Of a DNA stretch of 58,500 nt, positions 40,901 to 48,714 are shown one piece after another. The stretch's first letter is position 1; every line of letters begins with the position of its first letter. The position numbers were made by a program, and so were the translations under genes. Origin of the DNA: Variovorax sp. IB41 (lineage in GTDB: Bacteria; Pseudomonadota; Gammaproteobacteria; Burkholderiales; Burkholderiaceae_C); NCBI RefSeq assembly GCF_016405905.1, contig NZ_JAEFCB010000030.1, positions 1 to 58,500 on the forward strand, written 5' to 3'. The notes beneath the pieces are model-generated. The model worked only from the letters and a program-made list of their open reading frames with translations. It did not search any database and had not been told where the DNA came from.

Positions 40901-41817
40901 ACGAGCAGATGCTCACGGGCATGGACGCGTCGCAGCGCCAGGCCCTGCGGCCGCTGCTGGTGCGGCCGCTGCTGCAGGCCTATGCGGTGACGATCCAGCC
41001 GACGGCGGTGGAGGTCAACAAGATCTGGAGCGCGCAGGTGCACCAGCCGTTCCAGCAGTCGCTCGCGACCAAGTACCCGTTTGCCGCGGGCGCGAAGATC
41101 GAGGCTTCGCCCGCGGAGATCGCGCAGTTCTTCGGACCCGAAGGCGCCATCGGCAAGTTCGTGACCACGACGCTCGGCTCGCTGGTCATCCGCCGCGGCG
41201 ACCTGCTCTCGCCGCGCGCCTGGGGCGACCAGGGCCTTACGTTGAGTCCCGATTTCGTGAACGGCTTCTCGCAATGGGTGGCGCCGCTCTCGGGCGCCGC
41301 GGCCAGCGGCGGCGGCGGTGCCGCGCAGCCGCAGACGCTGTTCCAGATCCTGCCGCAGCCCGTCTCGGGCCTGACCGAATACATGGTCGAAATCGACGGC
41401 CAGCAGCTGCGCTACCGCAACACGCCGCCGCAGTGGTCCAACTTCGTCTGGCCCAACGCGCAGGGCACGCCGGGCGCGCGGATCACGGCGGTGACCTTCG
41501 ACGGGCGCACCGTCGAGCTCATCAACGAGCCGGGCAACTTCGGCCTGGAGCGCCTGCTCAGCACGGCGCAGCGCACGCGGCTGCCCGACGGCAGCTTCGA
41601 GCTCACCTGGGCGCGCGACAACGCGAGCGTGACGGTCAAGCTGCGCGTGATCCAGAACACCCAGTCGGGCGGCTCGGGCGGCGATTCGCCGCAGGGCAAG
41701 GGGCTGCGCGGCACGGTGCTGCCTTCGACGGTGGCGGAGATCGGCGTGCCCGCGGCATCGCGCGCGGCGGCCGCAACCACAGCACCAGTGGCACCAGCAT
41801 CGGGAGTCGGCAAATGA
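37981..41817 (+). CDS. tssM: TssM (IcmF) inner-membrane T6SS component
   Basis: TssM with TssL and TssJ forms the envelope-spanning T6SS complex. The 1278 residues have two N-terminal TM segments (residues about 12-60), a cytoplasmic NTPase domain with a Walker A GNPAAGKS at 130-137, FGDSDKMERDRVWGASLPYD, and another TM near residue 443 (YVSFFAFVAVLGLLLGGWTW). The large periplasmic part ends in the TssJ-binding beta region. It starts at ATG 37981 and its stop overlaps the tagF start (ATGA). Confidence 0.97.
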   Translation: MRRFFSFLADPRTLSVIGAIALGAFLLIGAQTLEIGAIWAVGIFAVLLLLWLVVWFVRRMRTRSANRKLGDMLEDQADAAVRDSDPERKAEIDELRGRMVEAVKTIKTSKIGQMSGSEALYELPWYMVIGNPAAGKSSAILNSGLQFPFADKGNAVIQGIGGTRNCDWFFTTEGIVLDTAGRYSIHQEDRKEWFGFLDLLKKYRPKAPINGIIITASIPELIGSRPDFAIQLAKNLRQRMQELTERLEVFAPVYVMFTKADLITGFAEFFGDSDKMERDRVWGASLPYDGDEKQDAVAQFDKRFDELYMGLKEISVSHFANHRSSDPSPELLIFPLEFAAIKPALRAFLATLFESNPFQHKPVFRGFYFTSALQEGTMRSLSTERIAKRFGLTLNNAATKSKEIYSQNGFFLRDLFSKVIFADKKTVRQFSSPVKARVRYVSFFAFVAVLGLLLGGWTWSYLGNRQLVENVQADLDKVVKLQASDNGLRTRFEALGILQDRIEQLEKFRNDRPLSLSLGLYQGNQLEDKLVAEYYGGVKQLMLAPVSDNLQAFLREVNAHPERLKRADAAGNPAAPVAVSAATPAAPPAAESGGLYAGSSPADVQDTYNALKTYLMLSDKRQVETAHLTDQISRFWRGWLESNRGDMPRAAVIRDAERMITFYLRRVGDDNWPALADTNLALVEQTRDNLRRVVRGMPARERVYAEIKARASTRFAPMTVARILGATAGAESEGTIAGSVAISGAFTREAWQQYVDDAIRDAANKETSSKDWVLNVAGNDDLTLEGSPEQIRKTLATMYKLEYAKEWQRFLQGIAVKDMGSFEQAVVAMNLLGDPQNSPIRKVFDTVYDQTSWDNPSLVNAGLQQARTGALNWFKNLFSRATPSQVNVNIDASGNRTEIPMGPIGREFAGVARLVVERDNTSLLRGYLATLSKLRGRFNQIKNQGDPGPGARQLMQQTLEGNGSELADALKYVDEQMLTGMDASQRQALRPLLVRPLLQAYAVTIQPTAVEVNKIWSAQVHQPFQQSLATKYPFAAGAKIEASPAEIAQFFGPEGAIGKFVTTTLGSLVIRRGDLLSPRAWGDQGLTLSPDFVNGFSQWVAPLSGAAASGGGGAAQPQTLFQILPQPVSGLTEYMVEIDGQQLRYRNTPPQWSNFVWPNAQGTPGARITAVTFDGRTVELINEPGNFGLERLLSTAQRTRLPDGSFELTWARDNASVTVKLRVIQNTQSGGSGGDSPQGKGLRGTVLPSTVAEIGVPAASRAAAATTAPVAPASGVGK

Positions 41818-42803
41818 GCGCGCTGCAGACACAACAGCTGTGCTACTTCGGCAAGTTGCCCGGCCGCGGCGACTTCGTGAAGGGGCTCTACAACCCGCAG
41901 CTCATCAAGGTGTTCGACAACTGGCTGTCGCAGACCATGGAGATGCTGTCGGAAGACCCGCGCTGGAAGATCATCTACGACAACGCGGCGCCGATCCATT
42001 TCGTGTGCCTGGGCTCGCGCAGCCGCGTGGCGATCGCGGGGCACCTGAAGGCCAGCCGCGACGAGTCGTCGCGCCGCTACCCGTTTCTCGCGGCCACCTC
42101 GGTGGAAGTCGACGAGGCGCTCGATTTCATGCGCGGCGCGCCGATGCTCGTCGGCCCCTACTGGGACCGCATGGCGGTGCAGGTCAACGCGCTGGCCGAA
42201 GGCACGGACCTGGACAGCGAACTCAAGCGCTTCGAGGCGCTCGACCCGGGCATCGAGACGGGCTTCAAGAAGTCGGCCTCGCGCGCCACCTACGCGGCCT
42301 TCACGCGCGACACGAGCCTCTTGCGCATCGAGCAGATGCTCAATTTCGACGGCCACAAGGTGTCGCTGCGCCGCGCGATCCTGGCGCTGGGCCTCCTGCT
42401 GCAGCCGGTGATGGCCAGCGCGGTGTCGCACCTGGAGAAGGGGCTCACGCTGCCGCTGCCGCGCGACCCGATCGACCGCTCGCTCATCGCCACCTTCTGG
42501 CTCGAGCTGGTGTCGCAGTTCCTCGCGAAGGCCGACTTCGAACTGGTGCTGATGGCCACCGAGATCGACGGCCGCTCGCGGCTGGTGATCGGCTTCAACG
42601 GCCTGTCGCCGCGGAGCCTGCAGAGTGTGCTGCACCCGCAGGTCTACACCGAGCACAACATCGACATCGACAACCCGGAGTGGGTCGAGGACACCATCCA
42701 CAGCAACTACGCGATGTTCAAGCTGGTGAGTTATCTCGACCAGCCGCAGCTGCCGCTGGACATCGTGCTCACCGCCTTTCGCGAAGTCTTCATCGGGGAA
42801 TGA
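41814..42803 (+). CDS. tagF: TagF family T6SS regulator
   Basis: A 329-residue cytoplasmic protein starting MSALQTQQLCYFGKLPGRGD; the FGKLPGRGDFV motif and WLSQTMEM are the family signature. TagF proteins act as post-translational repressors of T6SS assembly, in Pseudomonas through Fha and in Agrobacterium fused to PppA. Here it is a stand-alone protein with an extra C-terminal domain after about residue 170 (LLQPVMASAVSHLEKGLTLP), and no Fha, PpkA or PppA gene is visible. The start overlaps the tssM stop (ATGA). Confidence 0.93.
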   Translation: MSALQTQQLCYFGKLPGRGDFVKGLYNPQLIKVFDNWLSQTMEMLSEDPRWKIIYDNAAPIHFVCLGSRSRVAIAGHLKASRDESSRRYPFLAATSVEVDEALDFMRGAPMLVGPYWDRMAVQVNALAEGTDLDSELKRFEALDPGIETGFKKSASRATYAAFTRDTSLLRIEQMLNFDGHKVSLRRAILALGLLLQPVMASAVSHLEKGLTLPLPRDPIDRSLIATFWLELVSQFLAKADFELVLMATEIDGRSRLVIGFNGLSPRSLQSVLHPQVYTEHNIDIDNPEWVEDTIHSNYAMFKLVSYLDQPQLPLDIVLTAFREVFIGE

Positions 42804-42810
42804 CACGGTC

Positions 42811-43635
42811 ATGAAAAGTTCTTTGCGCGTTCTGTCGCTCGGCCTCGGCTTCGTATTTGGCGCCGCCACCGCACAGGCCCAGACAGCGGGCGCCCCCGGC
42901 GCCCTGGTCGAAACCACGCCCGCGGCCGGTGCCAGGGGCGAGCAGGTGGTGGCCGGGGGGCAGGTGCCCGACGAGGCCACGCGCGTGGCCGTCATCGAAG
43001 CGCTGCGCCGCATCTACGGCCCCGCCAGCGTGATCGACAAGATCGAGGTGGTGAACAGCGTGAGCATGCCGGCCAACTGGGCCGCCAACGTGCAGCGGCT
43101 GATCACGCCGTCGCTCAAGGACATCCACCGCGGCCAGTTCCAGATCGAAGGCACGCAGATGGCGCTGAGCGGCGAGGTCGGCAACGAGGCGCTGCGCCAG
43201 AAGATCGTGAGCGACATGGCGAGCGCGCTGAACCCGACCTACACCATCAAGAACAGCCTGCGCGTGCCCGTCTCGGAGCAGATCACGGTGGACCAGGCGC
43301 TGGCCAACCGCACCATCGAGTTCGAGCTGGGCAGCGCGACGCTCACGCGCAAGGGCCGCGACATCCTGGACGAGATGGCGCCGATCCTGCAGCGGCTCAC
43401 GAACAAGTCGGTGGCGGTGGTCGGCCACACCGACAACGCGGGCAGCCGGGCGTCGAACCTGGCCCTGAGCCAGTCGCGCGCCGAGGCGGTGAAGGGTTAT
43501 CTCGTGGGCAAGGGGATCGATCCGATGACGCTCACGACATCGGGCGTCGGGCCGGACCAGCCGGTGGCGAGCAACGCGACCGACGATGGGCGCTCCCGCA
43601 ACCGGCGCATCGAGTTCCGGGTCGGGCGCACCTGA
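42811..43635 (+). CDS. Exported OmpA-domain protein with BON-like middle, T6SS associated
   Basis: A 274-residue periplasmic protein with a signal peptide (cut after TAQA, residue 23), a BON-like middle region (residues about 60-135, PASVIDKIEVVNSVSMPANW) and an OmpA C-terminal domain binding peptidoglycan. Its motifs are FELGSATLTRKGRDIL, VVGHTDNAGSRASNLALSQS and GRSRNRRIEF. In many T6SSs this domain is fused to TssL; here TssL lacks it, so this free protein probably anchors the complex to the wall. It lies 7 bases after tagF, so it ends the tssM operon. Confidence 0.88.
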   Translation: MKSSLRVLSLGLGFVFGAATAQAQTAGAPGALVETTPAAGARGEQVVAGGQVPDEATRVAVIEALRRIYGPASVIDKIEVVNSVSMPANWAANVQRLITPSLKDIHRGQFQIEGTQMALSGEVGNEALRQKIVSDMASALNPTYTIKNSLRVPVSEQITVDQALANRTIEFELGSATLTRKGRDILDEMAPILQRLTNKSVAVVGHTDNAGSRASNLALSQSRAEAVKGYLVGKGIDPMTLTTSGVGPDQPVASNATDDGRSRNRRIEFRVGRT

Positions 43636-43683
43636 CCAATTGAGCGAGCGCCTGGCCTGCGCGCGTAGGCCGTTCGCCGTGCT

Positions 43684-44829
43684 TCAGCGCGATTCGTCGT
43701 CGCTCTTGGGCAGGTCGAGCAGGTCCACCAGCTGGGCCAGTTCCTGCTCGTTCTTGATCACGTTGCGCAGCCACGCGTGCAGCGGCATGTCGGCCCAGCG
43801 CGCGGCCTTGTTCGCCATGTAGGCGGCGGGGCTCGAAGGCTCGGTCTTCTCGAAATATGCCGCCACTTCCTTCAGCTGCGCGATGGCCTGCGCGCGGCTG
43901 TGGATGCCGGGCGGCAGCGCGGCGGGCGCGGCCGCTGCCGGCGCGTGATGGTGCGGCACTCCCGAGTCGAACACCGGCTCGATGCGCGAGGGCGAGGGCG
44001 AGGGCGCGGGCGTGCCTGCCACCGGCGCGGCGGCGGGCGCTGCCGGTGCGCCGCTGTCCATCGGCACGCCGGCCTCGCGCGCGAAGCGCTCGACCGTCTG
44101 GCGGATGGCCGCGGCCGCATCTTTCGCGGCGCGAAAGCTCGGGCCGTTCGATGCGGTGCGCTCGTCGAACACGGCTTCGAATTCGGCCAGTGCCTGTTCG
44201 CAGGCCTGCACATCGCGGTGCGTCTTCTGCAAAAACTTCGCCGGCGTCGCGCGGCGGATGCGGTCGAACTGTTCGACCGTCACCTTGTTGCGCTGCAGCT
44301 CGTCGGCCTGCGCGGGCGTGCGGCGGATGCTCTGGTCGAGCGCGAGCGCCGTCTCCCAGACCAGCGCGCTGTAGCCGGTGTTGGCATCGCTCACGATCGG
44401 CGCGCGCTGCAGGAGCTCGACCGAACGCGCGATCAGCCACGCGACGTTGCCCACGCGCATCTCGATGTCGCCGCCCTCGGGCAGCGGATGCAGGTGGTCC
44501 CAGTACTGCTGGCAGAGGCCCGTGAGCAGGCGGTAGCCGTCGGCCAGTCCCTCGAAGCCGCGCTGGCTGGCTGCGGCATCGGTGAGCCACACGCCCAGGC
44601 GCAGGTCCTTGGTGGATTCGCGCAGCAGCTTCTCGCACTCGGAAATCACGAAGGGCCAGTTGGCCTCCTTCAACTCGATGACCCACTCGCCCTGTTCGAG
44701 CGACGGGTCGTCGTGCTTGCGTGCTTCCTGGATGGCGTCGAACTGGCGCGAGAACAACATGTCCTCGCCGCAGGGCGAGGCTTCCGAAATCGGGGCCAGG
44801 AGGGCCGGCAGGTCGAGCCGCGTCGTCAT
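43684..44829 (-). CDS. tssA: TssA T6SS cap/assembly protein (ImpA_N)
   Basis: TssA primes sheath and tail-tube assembly at the baseplate. The 381 residues start MTTRLDLPALLAPISEASPC and include the ImpA_N region PCGEDMLFSRQFDAIQEARK, GVWLTDAAASQRGFEGLADG and HLHPLPEGGDIEMRVGNVAW. An Ala/Pro-rich linker around residues 255-315 follows, then a short C-terminal domain (EVAAYFEKTEPSSPAAYMAN, LRNVIKNEQELAQLVDLLDL). Overall size fits the short TssA class. The ATG overlaps the tssL stop (ATGA). Confidence 0.94.
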   Translation of the reverse strand: MTTRLDLPALLAPISEASPCGEDMLFSRQFDAIQEARKHDDPSLEQGEWVIELKEANWPFVISECEKLLRESTKDLRLGVWLTDAAASQRGFEGLADGYRLLTGLCQQYWDHLHPLPEGGDIEMRVGNVAWLIARSVELLQRAPIVSDANTGYSALVWETALALDQSIRRTPAQADELQRNKVTVEQFDRIRRATPAKFLQKTHRDVQACEQALAEFEAVFDERTASNGPSFRAAKDAAAAIRQTVERFAREAGVPMDSGAPAAPAAAPVAGTPAPSPSPSRIEPVFDSGVPHHHAPAAAAPAALPPGIHSRAQAIAQLKEVAAYFEKTEPSSPAAYMANKAARWADMPLHAWLRNVIKNEQELAQLVDLLDLPKSDDESR

Positions 44830-45623
44830 GGCAGCGAGATCGTGAGGTTGGCCTGGCGCGGGCCGAGCTTCACGATGTCCTGGTAGCTCGCGAGCGTGCC
44901 CTGCGTCGTGCTGCCCAGGTGCGCCGACAGGCCGATGAAGCCGAGCAATCCGATGAGCGCGAACAGCGCCGCCACCACCCATTGCGGCGCCTCGCGCTTG
45001 AGCGAGTGCGAGATCAGGTCGGGCAGCGGCCAGTGCGGCGCGAACGGCGTGCGCTTGCCGCGGGCATTGGCAATTTCGTCGCCCACGCGCGCGGTGAGGT
45101 AGGCCAGCTTCTCGGTGCCGTCGATGGCATAGCGCCCCTGGAAGCCCAGCAAGAGGCACATGTAGAACACCTCCAGCGTCTGGATGCGCGTGGCGCCGTG
45201 CGCCCGCTCCACTTCCAGCATCTTGAAGAAGTTCTCGCCCGCCAGCTGGTCGCCGAAGAGCGTGAGCTGCAGCGGCCGGCGCTCCCACTCCGAGCGGATC
45301 GCGAACTCGGGCGCCGAGAGCACGAACTCGTCGATGGTCGCGCAGAAGGCGTACTTGGCCGCGTGGATCTGCTCGGCGGTCGCATCGAGCTTGCGCGCGT
45401 TGCGCTCGAACTCGCCCAGGTAGTTGCGGATGCCGGCCAGGAACTGCTCGGTGGTGGCGGGCTGCTGCTTTTTCTTCAGCAGGAACAGCATCACGAAGCC
45501 GTCGTACAAGAGATCGAGCAGGCTCGCATCGGCATCGGGCGCCACGCCCGTGGGCGTGAACGACGCGGCGGGCGCGTCGGCGCCCAGCAGGGAAGGGGCC
45601 TTGTTGATGGTGGTGGTGTTCAT
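44826..45623 (-). CDS. tssL: TssL (DotU), short form without peptidoglycan domain
   Basis: TssL is the inner-membrane partner of TssM. The 265 residues start MNTTTINKAPSLLGADAPAA and contain the DotU cytoplasmic hook (LLYDGFVMLFLLKKKQQPAT, CATIDEFVLSAPEFAIRSEW, LEVFYMCLLLGFQGRYAIDG). One TM segment lies near the C-terminus (residues about 215-238). There is no C-terminal OmpA domain, in line with the separate OmpA protein. The stop overlaps the tssA start, and the gene follows tssK by 13 bases. Confidence 0.95.
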   Translation of the reverse strand: MNTTTINKAPSLLGADAPAASFTPTGVAPDADASLLDLLYDGFVMLFLLKKKQQPATTEQFLAGIRNYLGEFERNARKLDATAEQIHAAKYAFCATIDEFVLSAPEFAIRSEWERRPLQLTLFGDQLAGENFFKMLEVERAHGATRIQTLEVFYMCLLLGFQGRYAIDGTEKLAYLTARVGDEIANARGKRTPFAPHWPLPDLISHSLKREAPQWVVAALFALIGLLGFIGLSAHLGSTTQGTLASYQDIVKLGPRQANLTISLP

Positions 45624-45636
45624 TGCGATCAGGTGA

Positions 45637-46983
45637 TCAGCCGGTCACGGCAATCAGTTCGAGCTGCATGTCGGGAATGCCGGCCGGCGCATAGATGGTC
45701 ACGCTCTGCGCCTGCAGCATGCGGTCGTACAGCTGGCTCTTGCTGTCGATGGAGAAGTAGCACGCGCCCGCGCGGATCGGAATGGCCGGCGGCACCTGCG
45801 GCGCGTAGACGATGCGCACGCCCGGCATGGCCGAGAGCACCAGCTTGTCGACGTCTTCGGGCGCGCCGATCTTGAAGCGCTGCGGCACCGCCTCGGCCAG
45901 CTCGGCCGCCGGCATGCTCGCGGTGACCGACATGTAGAACACGGTCTTCTCGTCGATCTTTCCGGAGTCCAGGCGCCCCAGGTAGAAGGCGTTGCGCGTT
46001 TCGGTGAGCGCGATCGCGAAGTAGCGCGTCGAGATCACCGTGTCGAGCAGGTCGCGCACGATGCGGTCGAGCTCGGCGAACGCGGGGCCGGGCTTCTCGT
46101 GGTCGTACACCGGCAGGTCGTTGAGCGAATAGGTTTTCGCGAACGTCATCAGCGCGCCGGCCAGGCTCAGCAGCTCCTGGAACAACCGCTCCGGATGCAG
46201 CGACGGGTGATGGAACAGGTGCGAGAGCGACGCGAACGCCGAGTTGGCCGTGTGCAGCAGCCAGAACGAGGCGATGTCGCCCGAGCGGAATTCGATGATG
46301 TTCTTGCTCGGCTCGCGGTGGATGCCGTAGAGCGAATTGACCTTGGCCTGCAGCACATCGAGCAGGCGCCGCAGCTGCTGGAAGATCGTGGCCGAGGCAT
46401 CGATGGAGGTGCAGGGCGGCACGAAGCTGCGGTCGATCTCGAAACCGCCCGCGGCGGTGCGGCGGATGCGGATCACCGGGATCGAGACGAACTGCTCGCG
46501 CGGCTCGGTGTCGGCCAGGAGCTTGACGCTCTTGCGCAGGAACACCACCTCGGCGCTCACCGCGTTGGTGTACAGGTCCAGCGACTGCGTCGCGTCGCTG
46601 GTGTAGCGCGCGGCAAAGCCTTCTTCGTTGGGGTCGGTGTAGTTCTTGCCCAGTTCCTTCACCGGATGCAGCACCAGGTAGAAGGTGATCTCGTTCTGGC
46701 CCGGGTTGAGCGTGTCCAGCGAGATGGGCGGGGGCAGCGCGTCGGCCTGCGGCGCCGAGTAGGGCTCACCGTCGGGGAACACCAGCGAGAGCTGCGAGGC
46801 GCGGAGCATGCCGCTCGCAAGCGCGTCCAGGTCGAAGCTGATGGAGCGCACGCCCCAGAAGTACGGATGCAGCGTCTGCGCCGTGGCACGCAGGCGCGCC
46901 TCGTGGTACGCGTCCTGGCGCTGGAAATGCTGGGGGCGTAGAAACAAGCCCTCTCCCCAGAGGACCTTGGCGGCATAGCTCAC
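45637..46983 (-). CDS. tssK: TssK T6SS baseplate component
   Basis: TssK connects the baseplate to the membrane complex. The 448 residues start MSYAAKVLWGEGLFLRPQHF, the near-invariant TssK N-terminus. Later motifs are HPVKELGKNYTDPNEEGFAA, PVIRIRRTAAGGFEIDRSFV and SFWLLHTANSAFASLSHLFH, with the C-terminal membrane-binding region YAPAGIPDMQLELIAV. The length matches the usual 440-450. It lies between tssJ (88 bases) and tssL. Confidence 0.96.
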   Translation of the reverse strand: MSYAAKVLWGEGLFLRPQHFQRQDAYHEARLRATAQTLHPYFWGVRSISFDLDALASGMLRASQLSLVFPDGEPYSAPQADALPPPISLDTLNPGQNEITFYLVLHPVKELGKNYTDPNEEGFAARYTSDATQSLDLYTNAVSAEVVFLRKSVKLLADTEPREQFVSIPVIRIRRTAAGGFEIDRSFVPPCTSIDASATIFQQLRRLLDVLQAKVNSLYGIHREPSKNIIEFRSGDIASFWLLHTANSAFASLSHLFHHPSLHPERLFQELLSLAGALMTFAKTYSLNDLPVYDHEKPGPAFAELDRIVRDLLDTVISTRYFAIALTETRNAFYLGRLDSGKIDEKTVFYMSVTASMPAAELAEAVPQRFKIGAPEDVDKLVLSAMPGVRIVYAPQVPPAIPIRAGACYFSIDSKSQLYDRMLQAQSVTIYAPAGIPDMQLELIAVTG

Positions 46984-47071
46984 GTCGGATCAGCTCCCCT
47001 AAATTTTTCGGCAGTATCGCATCGTCGTCCGCGCACGGACAAGGGCGAATGCACCCCGTGCATCGGACGCA

Positions 47072-47695
47072 TCACGCGGGCGAGGGCCGGCAGGTCACCG
47101 GGCCCAGCAGGTTGAGCGCGCCGCCGCTCGCGGCGCCGCCTTGCGCGTTCTGCTGGCCGACCACCGCACCCTGCGTCACCGTCAAGGCGCAGGCGTGCGC
47201 GCCCATCACGATGCCGGTCTTCTCCGCGTCCACGGCGTTGAAGGCGAAGCGCCAGCGCTGCGCGTCGGGCGAGTGGAACAGCACCACCACGCCCACCGCG
47301 TTGGCCGTGCGCGGCACGGTCTCGGTCCAGGTGTATTGCTGGTCGGGAATGAGCGTGATCTCGCGGCTCTCGACGAGGTCGTCGCCCAGCTGCGTCTTGT
47401 CGCGGCCGGGGGTGACGAAGGCATCGAACGACGACTGGTAGAAGCCCGTCGTTTCCTTCAGCTTGTAGATGCGCACCACCACGGCGAGCGGGCGGTTGCG
47501 GCTGTCGGCGTTGAGGTTCTTGCCCGCCGCGATCGACATGGACACCTTGCGCGGCGGCTTCTGCGATTCGGGCAACTCGGGCTTCTTCAGGCCGCTCGCC
47601 TCCAGGGCGATGTTGGCGATCGTGAGGGCTGGAGAACTGCATCCGCCAAGCAACAGCGTCATCAGCAAGGCGCTAATTGTGATTAATATTTTCAT
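47072..47695 (-). CDS. tssJ: TssJ outer-membrane lipoprotein
   Basis: TssJ anchors TssM to the outer membrane. The 207 residues start at MKILITISALLMTLLLGGC (Cys19 lipobox); nine extra upstream codons in frame would spoil the signal. The beta-sandwich core includes NADSRNRPLAVVVRIYKLKE, TGFYQSSFDAFV, and WTETVPRTANAVGVVVLFHS. It is somewhat longer than most TssJ because of a Gly/Gln-rich C-terminal tail. It is the first gene of the tssJ-K-L-A operon and is divergent from the TPR lipoprotein gene. Confidence 0.93.
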   Translation of the reverse strand: MKILITISALLMTLLLGGCSSPALTIANIALEASGLKKPELPESQKPPRKVSMSIAAGKNLNADSRNRPLAVVVRIYKLKETTGFYQSSFDAFVTPGRDKTQLGDDLVESREITLIPDQQYTWTETVPRTANAVGVVVLFHSPDAQRWRFAFNAVDAEKTGIVMGAHACALTVTQGAVVGQQNAQGGAASGGALNLLGPVTCRPSPA

Positions 47696-47743
47696 TGGAA
47701 CAGCGGATGTAACCGAATTCAAATAGTTGTCATTAGGCTTAAA

Positions 47744-47769
47744 TAATTGGCCGTGGAATTTGCCAATTA
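47744..47769. promoter_or_regulatory. Inverted repeat, possible operator (left)
   Basis: TAATTGGC (47744-47751) and GCCAATTA (47762-47769) are perfect 8-base inverted halves with a 10-base spacer, in the AT-rich region between divergent T6SS operons. A dimeric regulator site is the simplest reading. Confidence 0.6.
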
Positions 47770-47836
47770 AGCAGTTCGCATTACATGACTTCTGTTATTG
47801 AACGTAAGCGAATATGTAGTATCGTGTATTGTCATT

Positions 47837-47864
47837 GGTCGCAACTTAATGAATGATTGCGACC
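47837..47864. promoter_or_regulatory. Inverted repeat, possible operator or leader hairpin (right)
   Basis: GGTCGCAA (47837-47844) and TTGCGACC (47857-47864) are perfect halves with a 12-base spacer, about 34 bases before the lipoprotein start codon. Its sequence differs from the left inverted repeat, so the two are separate elements. Confidence 0.55.
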
Positions 47865-47897
47865 TGCCAAAAAAAGTCAGATCCAAGCGGAGGGATT

Positions 47898-48590
47898 GTG
47901 TTGATTCGAAAGTACATGACTTGCACGATGATTGCTGGTGCCATTGCGGCCACCACCTTTCTGTCGGGCTGCACCACCACACCGGACGCCGCCGTCGCGC
48001 AGTCCACCGAAGCCTTCAACAAGAGCCTGGCGGAAGCCGATGCCGCCGCCGCCGCTGCCACCGGCGACAAGTCCGCCGCCATCCGCCAATACCAGAAGAT
48101 CGCCACCGACAACCCGACCCGCGGTGAGCCGTGGTCGCGCATCGCGCAGATCTATTTCAACGAAGGCCGCTACAGCCTGGCCATCTCGGCCGCCGAGGAG
48201 ACGCTCCGCCGCGACCCCGCCAGCCGCCAGGCCAAGAGCATCACCGCCGTGGGCGGCCTGCGCCTGGCAGCCCGCTCCATCGAGGACCTGGGCAAGGACA
48301 GCACCCTGAGCGGCGATGCCAACGCCGACGCCTACCGCCTCGCTGCGCTGCTGCGCGAAACCCTGGGCCTGTCGGTCCTGGTGCCCGGCGGCGCCGAAGC
48401 CAAGACGACGCCAGCGCGCCGTCCCGTGGCGTCCAACCCGTCGCCCGCACCGTCGCCTTCGACCTCGAGCGCCTCGCAGCCGACCCCGGTTGCCGCCGTG
48501 CGCCCGGCGCCGGCACCCGCGGCCCGCCCGGCACCTGCCCCGGCCCCGCGCGCAGGCGGAAGCGCCAATCCATTCGACGCGCTCAAGTAA
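47898..48590 (+). CDS. TPR lipoprotein, first gene of the tssB operon
   Basis: A 230-residue lipoprotein starting at GTG 47898 (GGAG five bases upstream). The lipobox is TFLSGC (Cys25). The mature protein has TPR-like helices (KSAAIRQYQKIATDNPTRGE, WSRIAQIYFNEGRYSLAISA, AEETLRRDPASRQAKSITAV) and an Ala/Pro-rich C-terminal tail. Similar tetratricopeptide lipoproteins precede tssB in some betaproteobacterial T6SS loci; their role is not well defined. It is separated from tssB by a 124-base leader with repeats. Confidence 0.8.
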   Translation: MLIRKYMTCTMIAGAIAATTFLSGCTTTPDAAVAQSTEAFNKSLAEADAAAAAATGDKSAAIRQYQKIATDNPTRGEPWSRIAQIYFNEGRYSLAISAAEETLRRDPASRQAKSITAVGGLRLAARSIEDLGKDSTLSGDANADAYRLAALLRETLGLSVLVPGGAEAKTTPARRPVASNPSPAPSPSTSSASQPTPVAAVRPAPAPAARPAPAPAPRAGGSANPFDALK

Positions 48591-48623
48591 TTCTTTTTGA
48601 CGCTTTGAATTGGTTGATTAAAC

Positions 48624-48681
48624 CAAAGTAGTAATTCAAATGCGTGCGTCCTTCCCAATAGGACGCACAAAGTAGTAATTC
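48624..48681. repeat. 14-bp direct repeat bracketing a hairpin upstream of tssB
   Basis: CAAAGTAGTAATTC occurs at 48624-48637 and again at 48668-48681. Between them is an 8-bp inverted repeat GTGCGTCC (48644-48651) / GGACGCAC (48661-48668) with a 9-base loop. The whole block is AT-rich and lies 34-91 bases upstream of the tssB ATG. Confidence 0.8.
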
Positions 48682-48714
48682 GTCTCGCAGTCTTATTCGG
48701 AAGGTATCGAAGCC

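Noticed and set aside
47746..47765. Sigma-54-like GG..GC promoter in the tssJ/TPR gap
   Set aside because: GG and GC are 11 bases apart instead of 10, and the symmetric inverted repeat explains the sequence better. No sigma-54 activator gene is in the window.
47853..47897. Earlier start for the TPR lipoprotein
   Set aside because: The codons before GTG 47898 lack a ribosome-binding site and would lengthen the N-terminus in front of the lipoprotein signal.
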